NCBI GenBank assembly: GCA_002305915.1
Contig: DBRJ01000059.1
Span: forward strand, 15,690 to 56,525
Direction: 5' to 3'
Source of the DNA: Pelotomaculum sp. UBA1371
Lineage (GTDB): Bacteria; Bacillota; Desulfotomaculia; Desulfotomaculales; Pelotomaculaceae
DNA length: 40,836 nt
The number at the start of each line of letters is the position of its first letter. Within the stretch, counting starts at the first letter, position 1. Below, piece after piece: positions 34,830-40,836 of this stretch. The translations under genes and the position numbers were made by a program. Below the pieces are notes generated by a model. That model ran no database searches. It had not been told where the DNA came from and saw nothing but the letters and a program-made list of their open reading frames with translations.

Positions 34830-35831
34830 TTGGCCGACCAAGATACGACGAAGGCACTGAGAATAGCCAGGGTTATTGAACTTCTCAACAAAAAAAGCCC
34901 CTATGGGGGCGCAACCTTAAAGGAAATGGCGGAAGCCTGTGGTGTAAGTACACGAAGTATACTCCGCTATCTGGAACATATCGAAAATGACATGGGCATT
35001 CCACTTGTCAGGCCGGACAGGAACAACTCCAGGAAACATGGCCTGTACCGCCTGGACGCAGGCTATCTTCCTTCCATCAGTCCGGAAAAATCCCTGATCA
35101 TCTTCTTAAGCCTGCTGCAGCAAAAGGGTTCCGCTCTGGCAGGGCACATCAATGAGCTTAAAGATGCTCTGGTCGGAACACTTTTCAAATACAAATATAC
35201 CTCGGAAAGCTTGTGTGTGGATGAACTGCAGAAGCGAATTCATATTGTCGAGGAGCAACTGGCAGACCCCGCCGGGGTGAGTAAAATATTCGCCAAACTG
35301 CTGCAGGCGCTCCGGGATAGGTGCCGGGTCAAGCTCGAGTATTACGCCGGCCACAGCAGGCAGTGCACCGAGCGGGTAGTGGAACCTTACGGCATGATCA
35401 GCAAAAGGCATAACTGGTACCTGGTTGCTCACTGCCTTAAAAGAAGAGACATCCGGGTCTTCCGGGTAGATCAGATCAAGAATACTCAAATCTATACATA
35501 CGAGCGTTTTGAATACCCGCCTGATTTTTCCCTCGAGGACCATATGACCCGGAGCTGGGGAGTTACTAACGACGGAGATACCTGCAAGGTCAGGCTTAAA
35601 TTCAGCCCGGAAGTCAACCACAGGGTTAAAAGATTCATCTACCACCCTTCGCAGGTAACAGAACAAGAGCTCGACGACGGCTCGATCATCCTCTCATTCG
35701 AGGCCAACGGGTTCACCGAGATGAGGACCTGGATATTTCAGTGGGGAAATGCTGTAGAAGTACTTGAACCGGACTGGCTCAAAAATGATATATGCGAAAT
35801 GGCCGTTAATGTACTAAAGATTTATCAATGA
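34830..35831 (+). CDS. WYL-domain transcriptional regulator
   Basis: A 333-residue regulator with an N-terminal winged helix (IARVIELLNKKSPYGGATLKEMAEACGVSTRSILRYLEHI, residues 12-51). A central WYL domain follows (about 140-225) with the motif HNWYLVAHCLKRRDIRVFRVDQI, and then a WCX-type C-terminus. Such proteins often bind nucleic acid or nucleotide ligands and control defence or DNA-damage genes. No defence gene is adjacent here. The start is a TTG preceded by AAAGGGGG at six bases. Confidence 0.9.
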   Translation: MADQDTTKALRIARVIELLNKKSPYGGATLKEMAEACGVSTRSILRYLEHIENDMGIPLVRPDRNNSRKHGLYRLDAGYLPSISPEKSLIIFLSLLQQKGSALAGHINELKDALVGTLFKYKYTSESLCVDELQKRIHIVEEQLADPAGVSKIFAKLLQALRDRCRVKLEYYAGHSRQCTERVVEPYGMISKRHNWYLVAHCLKRRDIRVFRVDQIKNTQIYTYERFEYPPDFSLEDHMTRSWGVTNDGDTCKVRLKFSPEVNHRVKRFIYHPSQVTEQELDDGSIILSFEANGFTEMRTWIFQWGNAVEVLEPDWLKNDICEMAVNVLKIYQ

Positions 35832-35954
35832 GCAACTAATTAATTTGAATTTATTTGGTACATTTTAACGTGGTATATTTCACCATATTTTCTTCTCCTG
35901 CATATGATATTCCAGGATGGTGGTCAGGAAATATATGGTGAAAGGAGAAACGGT

Positions 35955-36140
35955 ATGGGAATGTTTGTTAAGCCTGGCTCTGGTAGTAATGCAAGGGAAA
36001 GGGAATGCGGTTGCTGCATAGAAGTTGAAGACAGCTTAGTATTGATTCTCTGCGGCGAAATCGATGTTGACAATTTAAGAGAAGCTCTAAATGCTTACGT
36101 TAAAGCTAAAAATAATGCAAAAGCAGATGCTGTGGAATAA
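35955..36140 (+). CDS. Small cysteine-containing hypothetical protein
   Basis: A 61-residue protein beginning MGMFVKPGSG, with ECGCCIEVEDSLVLILCGEIDVDNLREALNAY as its core. The ATG at 35955 has AAAGGAG at normal spacing and a terminator follows, which supports a real gene. The CGCC motif and the later CGE suggest metal or redox chemistry, but I do not recognise the family. It lies 123 bp after the WYL regulator. Confidence 0.6.
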   Translation: MGMFVKPGSGSNARERECGCCIEVEDSLVLILCGEIDVDNLREALNAYVKAKNNAKADAVE

Positions 36141-36160
36141 ACATCCGTTTATCACCGTAA

Positions 36161-36193
36161 AAGCCGTGGTGTTCAAGCACCCGGCTTTTTTTT
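36161..36193 (+). terminator. Rho-independent terminator
   Basis: AAGCCG-t-GGTG and CACC-CGGCTT pair with one bulge, followed by eight T, right after the 61-residue gene. Confidence 0.75.
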
Positions 36194-36388
36194 GGGGGCA
36201 GCTGCCGGTAGCCGGTTCTCTTGACCGGACGGCTAAACAAGAGGCTAACAACAAAATCCCTACTGACAAAAATGACATTTTTGGTGCCCACCAAAAATAA
36301 TGGCCGGTAGGACCAACCCTGCCAGCCATAATAAATATTTCACATATACTGTTAAGTGACTTGCTTTAACGGTTTTTTCTCAGGATGT

Positions 36389-36820
36389 CTATAGATCTGC
36401 TGTACAGTTTGGACATTTTGTAGCCTTAACCGGTATAACCGTGATACAGTACGGGCATTCCTTTGTATCAGGCGCCGCCGGCACTTCCTGCTGGCGCTTG
36501 AAATGGTTTATTTGCCGGATAAGGAGAAAAATCACGAAGGCTACGATAATAAAATCTATGACAGTATTTAAAAATAGTCCGTAGTTTATCGTTGCCGCCC
36601 CAGCCTCCTTGGCCTCGGCCAGCGTTAAATAATTATTACCGCTTAAATCAATGAACAGGTTGGAAAAGTCAACTCGTCCCAGCAATAGACCGATTGGCGG
36701 CATTAATATGTCATTAACCAACGAGGTGACGATTTTTCCGAAGGCCGCACCGATAATAATACCGACAGCTAAATCTATCATACTTCCACGCATCGCAAAC
36801 TCCTTAAATTCCTTAAACAC
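36389..36820 (-). CDS. mscL: Large-conductance mechanosensitive channel with zinc-ribbon tail
   Basis: Opens a large pore under membrane tension to relieve osmotic downshock. The N-terminal FKEFKEFAMRGSMIDLAVGIIIGAAFGKIV is the classical MscL TM1 start, and the second helix is around VIDFIIVAFVIFLLIRQ. A C-terminal addition holds two cysteine pairs (CPYC and CPNC), a short zinc ribbon that standard MscL lacks. The start is a GTG at 36820, six bases after GAGGAGGT; the longer frame has no such site. The length is 143 residues. Confidence 0.93.
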   Translation of the reverse strand: MFKEFKEFAMRGSMIDLAVGIIIGAAFGKIVTSLVNDILMPPIGLLLGRVDFSNLFIDLSGNNYLTLAEAKEAGAATINYGLFLNTVIDFIIVAFVIFLLIRQINHFKRQQEVPAAPDTKECPYCITVIPVKATKCPNCTADL

Positions 36821-36978
36821 CCGAATACCTCCTCTTTTTAAATTCAACTTAAATCCAGATAACAACTATAACCGTATTTAAAACTCCTTGTCAACTTATT
36901 TCTAAACTAAAGGCATGCTCCATTTAAGACAAAATACTATTTGTTTTTTAGGTGTTATGTGACGGAATATTCATTATT

Positions 36979-37008
36979 CTACATTTATATTTTTTAATAT
37001 AAATGTAG
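36979..37008. repeat. 13-bp perfect palindrome between mscL and the small gene
   Basis: CTACATTTATATT and AATATAAATGTAG form a perfect stem around four T. It lies about 160 bp upstream of mscL and 97 bp upstream of the small gene at 37105, so it could be an operator for either. It has no GC-rich core, so it is a poor terminator. Confidence 0.5.
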
Positions 37009-37104
37009 TAATTTTATTATTTCTGTCTTTCTTGTTAATTGGTGGGAAAAAATGCTGCCTTTATATGGTAATCGACACAATTTATGAAGGGGGGTGTGAA
37101 ATAA

Positions 37105-37284
37105 ATGAGAAATATTGAAAACTTTTTTTTATCAAAAGAAGAACTAATTAGTATTGATAAAACTCCTGCTGCTTCTAGTTCAACATTGGCTGATGAACAG
37201 AAAAAATTAGAAGCACTACAAAATCTCTTTTTGTCGAAAGAAGAATTAAACATTATTGAATCAATTTTGCAAGACAAAACTTGA
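37105..37284 (+). CDS. Small protein with duplicated FLSKEEL module
   Basis: A 59-residue protein. ATG at 37105 is preceded by a strong AAGGGGGGTG site. It begins MRNIENFFLSKEELISI, has a serine/alanine-rich linker (TPAASSS), and then repeats NLFLSKEELNIIESI near the end, so the same helical motif occurs twice. The gene is AT-rich compared with its neighbours. I do not recognise a family. The repeated acidic amphipathic helix suggests a protein-binding peptide. Confidence 0.55.
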   Translation: MRNIENFFLSKEELISIDKTPAASSSTLADEQKKLEALQNLFLSKEELNIIESILQDKT

Positions 37285-37721
37285 AGAAGCCCTTTTGAAA
37301 TGTTGGCAAATTGTTAAAAAAGTTTTTGAAAAGTTCCTGTAATGCACCATCTATCCAATAAATCTCAGCATTGTTATTATAAGATATTATAATTATAAGA
37401 ATAAAAGAATATTATTTTTTCATATTTTTCACCACAGTAGAGATAGATATTGCCAACAATTCCCGGGTTCTTGCTCTCGTGGTTTTGCAAAGGTGTCAAG
37501 GGGTTTCCTTGACACCTTTGCCATGACAGAAGCAGTTAAAGCCCGCGTCATCACATCTCCTTATTTTTTTATGGCTACCCCCGCCAGAACCAAAAGTGTT
37601 TTCCCTAACCTAAAAAACCCAAAAGCGTTAAACTTTTAAATCGTTATTTCTTATTCTAACCTGTCTTAAAATAGATGGCAGACTGCACGATGCAGTTTTT
37701 CCAATACTTTGTAGATATGGT
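37285..37721. other. Intergenic region with a long hairpin
   Basis: About 440 bp, no gene supported. A 15-bp perfect stem with GCAAAGGTGTCAAGG on the left arm lies at 37487-37521. Its arms and loop contain the GGAAACCCCT-type motif seen elsewhere in the window (30606, 39516). Confidence 0.5.
37487..37521. repeat. Dispersed palindromic repeat (GGAAACCCC-TTGACACC family)
   Basis: A perfect 15-bp stem around GGTTT. On the minus strand it reads AAGGAAACCCCTTGACACC, sharing a core with sequences at 30606-30626 and 39516-39534, and TTGACACCTTTT recurs at 39560. Confidence 0.5.
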
Positions 37722-38402
37722 CTATTTTAAGTCGTCTATCGAAACAGCAAACGGGTTGAAGTTAGTTTCGTTGTCAAAGTAATCCTCTTGTTCTACCCGT
37801 TTGAACCACCCGCAGGCGGCATAAGTCACAGGTGTCGCTGCCGCCTCAAAGCAAGTCTTGAAAACATAATTGCTTATCGCCATATGGAGCAAAGCCACCC
37901 AGGGAATAAGCCCCGTAAAGGCGATAACCACGAAAAGAGCAGTGTCTACTGCCTGGCCTACCACCGTTGAGCTGACTGTTCGTGTCCATAGCCACCGCCC
38001 GTGGGTAAGGATTTTCATTTTTGCCAGAATGAAGCTGTTTACAAACTCTCCACAGAAATAAGCAACCAAAGAAGCCAGCACTATTCGGGGCGTCTGCCCC
38101 AGGATAGCATTGTACGCTTCCTGGTTGCCCCAATCCGGGGCAGAAGGAAGAACCCCAATCAGCCAGTAGGCAAATGCCATAAACGTACAAGCTACAAAAC
38201 CCGACCAGATTACGAACCGGCTTTTTTTAAAACCGTAAACTTCCGTTAGTATGTCCCCAAAAATGTAGGCCAGCGGGAAAAGTACTGTAGCCCCATCGAA
38301 ATAGAACGGCCCCAACTGAGTAACTTTTACTGCCACTGTATTACTGATAAGCAATACTACTACAAAAGCAACCATCACAAAAGGAAACAACTTATACCGC
38401 AT
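37722..38402 (-). CDS. Queuosine precursor transporter (YhhQ/VUT family)
   Basis: An integral membrane protein of 226 residues with about six helices that imports a queuosine precursor (preQ0, preQ1 or queuine). Family marks are the N-terminal VAFVVVLLISNTVAVKV, then GPFYFDGATVLFPLAYIFGDILTEVYGFKKSR, FVNSFILAKMKILTHGRWLWTRTVSST and GQAVDTALFVVIAF. A preQ1-I riboswitch overlaps its ribosome binding site, which independently supports the substrate. AAGGGGG lies seven bases before the ATG. No queuosine biosynthesis gene is adjacent. Confidence 0.94.
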   Translation of the reverse strand: MRYKLFPFVMVAFVVVLLISNTVAVKVTQLGPFYFDGATVLFPLAYIFGDILTEVYGFKKSRFVIWSGFVACTFMAFAYWLIGVLPSAPDWGNQEAYNAILGQTPRIVLASLVAYFCGEFVNSFILAKMKILTHGRWLWTRTVSSTVVGQAVDTALFVVIAFTGLIPWVALLHMAISNYVFKTCFEAAATPVTYAACGWFKRVEQEDYFDNETNFNPFAVSIDDLK

Positions 38403-38409
38403 AATATGA

Positions 38410-38446
38410 CCCCCTTGTTTTGTTAGGCGGGTAGCTGCGACCGCCG
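38410..38446 (-). promoter_or_regulatory. preQ1-I riboswitch
   Basis: On the minus strand GGCGG, TCGCAGCTAC and CCGCC form the stem-loop, and TAACAAAACAAGGGGG the A-rich tail that folds back. This is nearly the known T. tengcongensis preQ1-I aptamer pattern (GGGTCGCAG...AACAAAACAAGG). The tail includes the ribosome binding site, so bound preQ1 should block translation of the transporter. Confidence 0.88.
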
Positions 38447-38632
38447 GATATGAAAAGCCCGCAGGGATTGGGGGAGAGTTGACTTCAGGGGCTTTCTATG
38501 TGATAAATATATCATAAGGTTTGATCAAAATAAAAACAAGAATAGCACGGCTGCATAGAGGCAAAGCCATGGCAATGACCGTAACAATATGTTTAATCGC
38601 TTGCATAAAATCATTGGATGGAGTTGATTGGT

Positions 38633-38968
38633 TTGGATAAGAATAAAAGTTTTCTACTTGGAGCTATCATTTTGTCGGTTTCCATCCTGGCTGCCGCGGT
38701 ATTAATCAGTAATTCAATAAATCATATATCCATGGGTTTAAGTGCCATTGAAAATATTTTAGTTAACCAAGTAGATGAGAAAAACATTTTGACATTTGAT
38801 GAAGCGGCCGATTATCTCCATATCAGCACTACATCCTTAAAATTTATGTGTTCTGATATATCCGGTGTACAAATACCTTACTTAAAAGTAGATGGTCAAT
38901 ATGTTTTTGCAAAACAGGGCCTGGACAAATGGCTGGAAACAACCCGTTTGAATCTGGATTTTAATTAA
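38633..38968 (+). CDS. Membrane-anchored helix-turn-helix (excisionase-like) protein
   Basis: A 111-residue protein with one membrane helix near the N-terminus (SFLLGAIILSVSILAAAVLI). A C-terminal MerR/excisionase-type HTH_17 domain follows (LTFDEAADYLHISTTSLKFM, then IPYLKVDGQYVFAKQGLDKWLE). I place the start at the TTG at 38633, where GGAG lies nine bases upstream; an ATG at 38618 gives five more residues but has no site. A DNA-binding domain held at the membrane is unusual. It could be a sensor, or the fold may serve protein binding. Confidence 0.65.
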   Translation: MDKNKSFLLGAIILSVSILAAAVLISNSINHISMGLSAIENILVNQVDEKNILTFDEAADYLHISTTSLKFMCSDISGVQIPYLKVDGQYVFAKQGLDKWLETTRLNLDFN

Positions 38969-39107
38969 GTCAGTAAGGATGCCCCGGATTTAAAAAAGAA
39001 ATAGACTCCCGCTGCAGCCAGCCCATCTGATTATGCTAATATACCAACAAACAATTTCCTTTCAGTCTTTTTTCTGGTAACATATCCAAAAAAGGGGGGG
39101 CCTATAC

Positions 39108-39446
39108 ATGCCGGACAATAATGAATTGGTAAACATCCTTCGTGCTGCCATCCAAGAAGAGTTAAATCCTGTTACTGAAAGGTTGTCTGCTTTGGAAGTC
39201 GGCCAGCAGGAATTGAGGCAGGACGTGCGGGAGTTAAGGCAGGGCGTGCAGGAATTAAGGCAGGGCGTGCAGGAATTAAGGCAGGGCGTGCAGGAGTTAA
39301 AGAAAGGTCAGGCTGCCGTTGAAGCCGCAGTTAATGATTTAAGGACCATCAATCGTCGAACGCACAAAGAAATATTTAGCCAGCTTAACGCTATTTGGGA
39401 TGACATTAAACTCCTTTCTTCTAAAGGCGAAAAAGCTGTCCGATAA
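39108..39446 (+). CDS. Coiled-coil protein with tandem heptad repeats
   Basis: A 112-residue protein that is almost wholly coiled coil. The core (about residues 37-65) is four copies of a seven-residue unit like RQGVQEL, encoded by a 21-bp DNA repeat (39218-39301). The flanks are also heptad-like, and it ends NAIWDDIKLLSSKGEKAVR. GGGGGGG lies seven bases before the ATG. Small proteins of this kind occur in several copies in related genomes and are of unknown function; that statement is from memory. Repeat number may vary between strains. Confidence 0.7.
   Translation: MPDNNELVNILRAAIQEELNPVTERLSALEVGQQELRQDVRELRQGVQELRQGVQELRQGVQELKKGQAAVEAAVNDLRTINRRTHKEIFSQLNAIWDDIKLLSSKGEKAVR
39218..39301 (+). 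repeat. 21-bp tandem repeat, four units, in the coiled-coil gene
   Basis: The unit is GCAGGGCGTGCAGGAATTAA plus G. Units 2 and 3 are identical, while 1 and 4 differ at a few bases. Each unit codes seven residues, so changes in number stay in frame. Confidence 0.85.
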
Positions 39447-39515
39447 TTATCCTAAATTTTGGGCTCATTGTTTATTATAAAATTCATTATATCTCTTACA
39501 TGCCTAGCTGTCACC

Positions 39516-39575
39516 GGAAACCCCTCAAATACATGAGCGCGTCAGGGGGACGGGGTTGTTGACACCTTTTCCCCT
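39516..39575. repeat. Degenerate dispersed repeat
   Basis: CGGAAACCCCTCAAATACATG followed by GGGGGACGGGG and TTGACACCTTTT. It combines cores shared with 30606 and 37487 (GGAAACCCCT, TTGACACC) and with 11799 (GGGGACG). Confidence 0.4.
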
Positions 39576-39665
39576 GCAAAACACCTCCTGAGTTTGCCGA
39601 TTTACCGGCCTTTTATTTTAGGCTGCGGCAATGGGGTAACAGGCAAATTGACAAGGGGGCGCATG

Positions 39666-40070
39666 TTAGACGCCTTCGTTGATGACTTCCCATTCGCCGC
39701 CTTTTTTTGCAAGAACAATTGTTCTCTTTGCTTGGTCAGACATAGTGACATGAAATACGGCCAAAACATCCTTGATCCTGTAAGGAATTACGGCAGATGC
39801 AAAATCCATGCTGTCTTTTATCTGTATGTGGGCCACATGGCCTGCGAAAACAGTATCTCCATAATACGTCAGCGCCGCTTTTTTTGCAGAAATGGACTCG
39901 CTTTCGGTCACGCTAAAAATTGTCTGTCCCTTCGCTGACTTTACGATTTAGAACCGCATAATCGCTGTACTTTTTAAGACGCGTTTCAAGGCCGTCACCA
40001 TCAGCACACAGCTTCGGCATATCGTCAAGCCATGAATATCTTTCAAAGAACTGTTCCGCCGTTGATGGGC
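39666..40070 (-). pseudogene. Decayed hypothetical gene with frameshift
   Basis: A minus-strand frame of 81 codons (39666-39911, GTG start) ends with KRTIVLAKKGGEWEVINEGV. Reading further 5' in another frame gives AEQFFERYSWLDDMPKLC and KKYSDYAVLNRKVSEGTDNF before a TAG. Removing one T from the five-T run (39915-39919 on plus) joins DNF to SVTESES, giving one continuous protein. The fold looks like the small NTF2-like/secreted type, but I do not recognise it. The upstream end is lost. Confidence 0.5.
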
Positions 40071-40080
40071 CAAATTTTCG

Positions 40081-40330
40081 ATGATCCTGATGCTGGGTAT
40101 TTTTTCTTCCTGTTCGACAATGATGTGGACTGTCTGCAGCAGATTTTTTGCCAGAGATATCAAAAAAAACAGGGTATTTGCGGTCATAGTGTCCATTGGC
40201 ACTTTAATTATCAGCTTATTTCCATTCAGCAAACTTGTCGGTGTGTTTTATCCCCTGTTGGGGTATATGGGGTTATTATTCTTTGGCTGTGTGCTCTACA
40301 AGGGGATCAAGGGACAGAGGGACAGGCCCC
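40081..40330 (+). pseudogene. Fragment of a multi-helix membrane protein
   Basis: The plus-strand frame contains KKNRVFAVIVSIGTLIISLF, PFSKLVGVFYPLLGYMGLLF and FGCVLYKGI, two or three clear membrane helices with a G-Y-x-G-L signature at a C-terminus. The pattern reminds me of YkvI/GerAB-like transporters. Only the last 80 or so residues are present, with no start or ribosome site, so it looks truncated. It overlaps minus-strand remnants. Confidence 0.35.
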
Positions 40331-40748
40331 TTGTACCTAAATCCTGCCGATCATACTTTTCGATATTCCGGTGATCCTGGACAGCTATCTAATTGTTACA
40401 CCATTAATCGCTGTGAAGAATTCTTTAAAAATAGCATAAAATGCCATAGCAGAAACACAACATTCTTAGAGCGAACAACAATTTGGTATAGACGTATATA
40501 AGACAGCAAGAAATTTAGGATTACCCTGTGACGTTCTGCCAAAATAAGAATGACAAGCAAAATCGCTATGGTTTTTTATTAATTGATTGAGTTATCTGGT
40601 TGTGCACATTAAAATCTTGCTTCATATTAGTTACCACCTGCGAAGGGTTGCTTTTCTTAACACTAATTTATATTGGCTGTTTTGGGTATCGTTTTTTGTT
40701 CGATTATCTCCATATTATCCCCATTAAAACAAGTTTGGCACACTTCAC
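40331..40748. other. Region of decayed sequence, no intact gene
   Basis: No intact frame is supported. It contains a GGGACAGAGGGACAGG motif just to the left (40307) and the DUF2284-like remnant at 40470-40547. It is otherwise AT-rich. Confidence 0.4.
40470..40547 (+). pseudogene. Remnant of a DUF2284-like metal-binding protein C-terminus
   Basis: A 25-codon frame reads SEQQFGIDVYKTARNLGLP then CDVLPK and stop. The G-I-D-V-x-K-T segment is characteristic of the C-terminus of DUF2284 proteins. An in-frame TAG precedes it, so only the tail of the gene survives. Confidence 0.4.
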
Positions 40749-40782
40749 GAAAAACGCTTTCGGGCTAAACCCCGAAAGCGTT
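40749..40782 (-). terminator. Terminator after the tRNA gene
   Basis: On the minus strand AACGCTTTCGGG and CCCGAAAGCGTT pair around a six-base loop, then TTTTT. It lies just downstream of tRNA-Arg. Confidence 0.85.
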
Positions 40783-40789
40783 GTATTAC

Positions 40790-40836
40790 TGGCGTCCCAG
40801 ACAGGATTCGAACCTGTGACCTACGGATTAGAAGTC
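40790..40836 (-). tRNA. tRNA-Arg(TCT), 3' part, cut by the window edge
   Basis: On the minus strand the anticodon loop CTTCTAA has anticodon TCT (reading AGA). The T arm is ACAGG-TTCGAAT-CCTGT, followed by the acceptor strand CTGGGAC, discriminator G and an encoded CCA. The D arm and 5' acceptor are beyond the window. Confidence 0.85.

Noticed and set aside
39218..39301. Short tandem repeats as a CRISPR array
   Set aside because: Units are contiguous 21-mers coding for heptads, with no spacers.
39948..40232. 94-codon minus-strand frame
   Set aside because: Overlaps the plus-strand membrane fragment and the better-supported frameshifted minus remnant; no own domain.

Overview
The window reads as chromosome of an anaerobic, low-to-mid GC Firmicute of the Peptococcaceae type (Pelotomaculum/Desulfotomaculum-like). 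This is inferred from gene content, not from a database search: strong Shine-Dalgarno sites with frequent GTG/TTG starts, selenocysteine decoding, a preQ1-I riboswitch, an Rrf2-linked cysteine/Fe-S cluster, and many small Clostridia-style proteins. No phage, plasmid, CRISPR or intact insertion sequence is visible.

Layout. 0.1-4 kb: hypothetical and small membrane proteins, a HIT-family hydrolase, and a DUF3006 protein coupled to a lipoprotein of the ComEC-like metallo-beta-lactamase family. 4-9.6 kb: nicotinate phosphoribosyltransferase, an Old-Yellow-Enzyme reductase, DUF1992 and DUF2512 proteins, a cupin, and a diverged cis-prenyltransferase homologue. 9.5-13.4 kb: a cysteine and Fe-S block on the minus strand, in transcription order cysK, an Rrf2 regulator, a cysteine desulfurase and cysE. 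A structured intergenic region lies upstream of cysK. 15-16.7 kb: ilvD. 16.9-21.7 kb: a GbsR/MarR-like regulator followed by a tripartite ABC exporter (ATPase, FtsX-type permease, HlyD adaptor). 22.0-22.6 kb: the relic of a two-subunit CoA-transferase. 22.8-24.4 kb: a purple-acid-phosphatase-like metallophosphoesterase.

The most interesting part is 24.6-33.4 kb. On the minus strand a FecCD/FecE/FecB-type importer is followed by a class I methyltransferase and a radical-SAM protein of the AmmeMemoRadiSam/PflA-like type. That radical-SAM protein carries a C-terminal domain resembling the importer's own binding protein, and its start overlaps the methyltransferase stop. Beside this, a LysR regulator with an apparent frameshift is divergent from selD. 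Both selD and the next small gene contain in-frame UGA codons read here as selenocysteine, each followed by a bacterial SECIS-like hairpin. The small gene is a thioredoxin-like protein with a U-x-x-C motif. Conventional gene calling from ATG to stop truncates both.

33.6-40.8 kb: an RlmA-like methyltransferase, a WYL-domain regulator, MscL with a zinc-ribbon tail, a queuosine-precursor transporter under a preQ1-I riboswitch, several small proteins with internal repeats, a tract of decayed gene fragments, and the 3' half of a tRNA-Arg(TCT) gene at the right edge. Short dispersed palindromic repeats of at least two families are scattered in the intergenic DNA.
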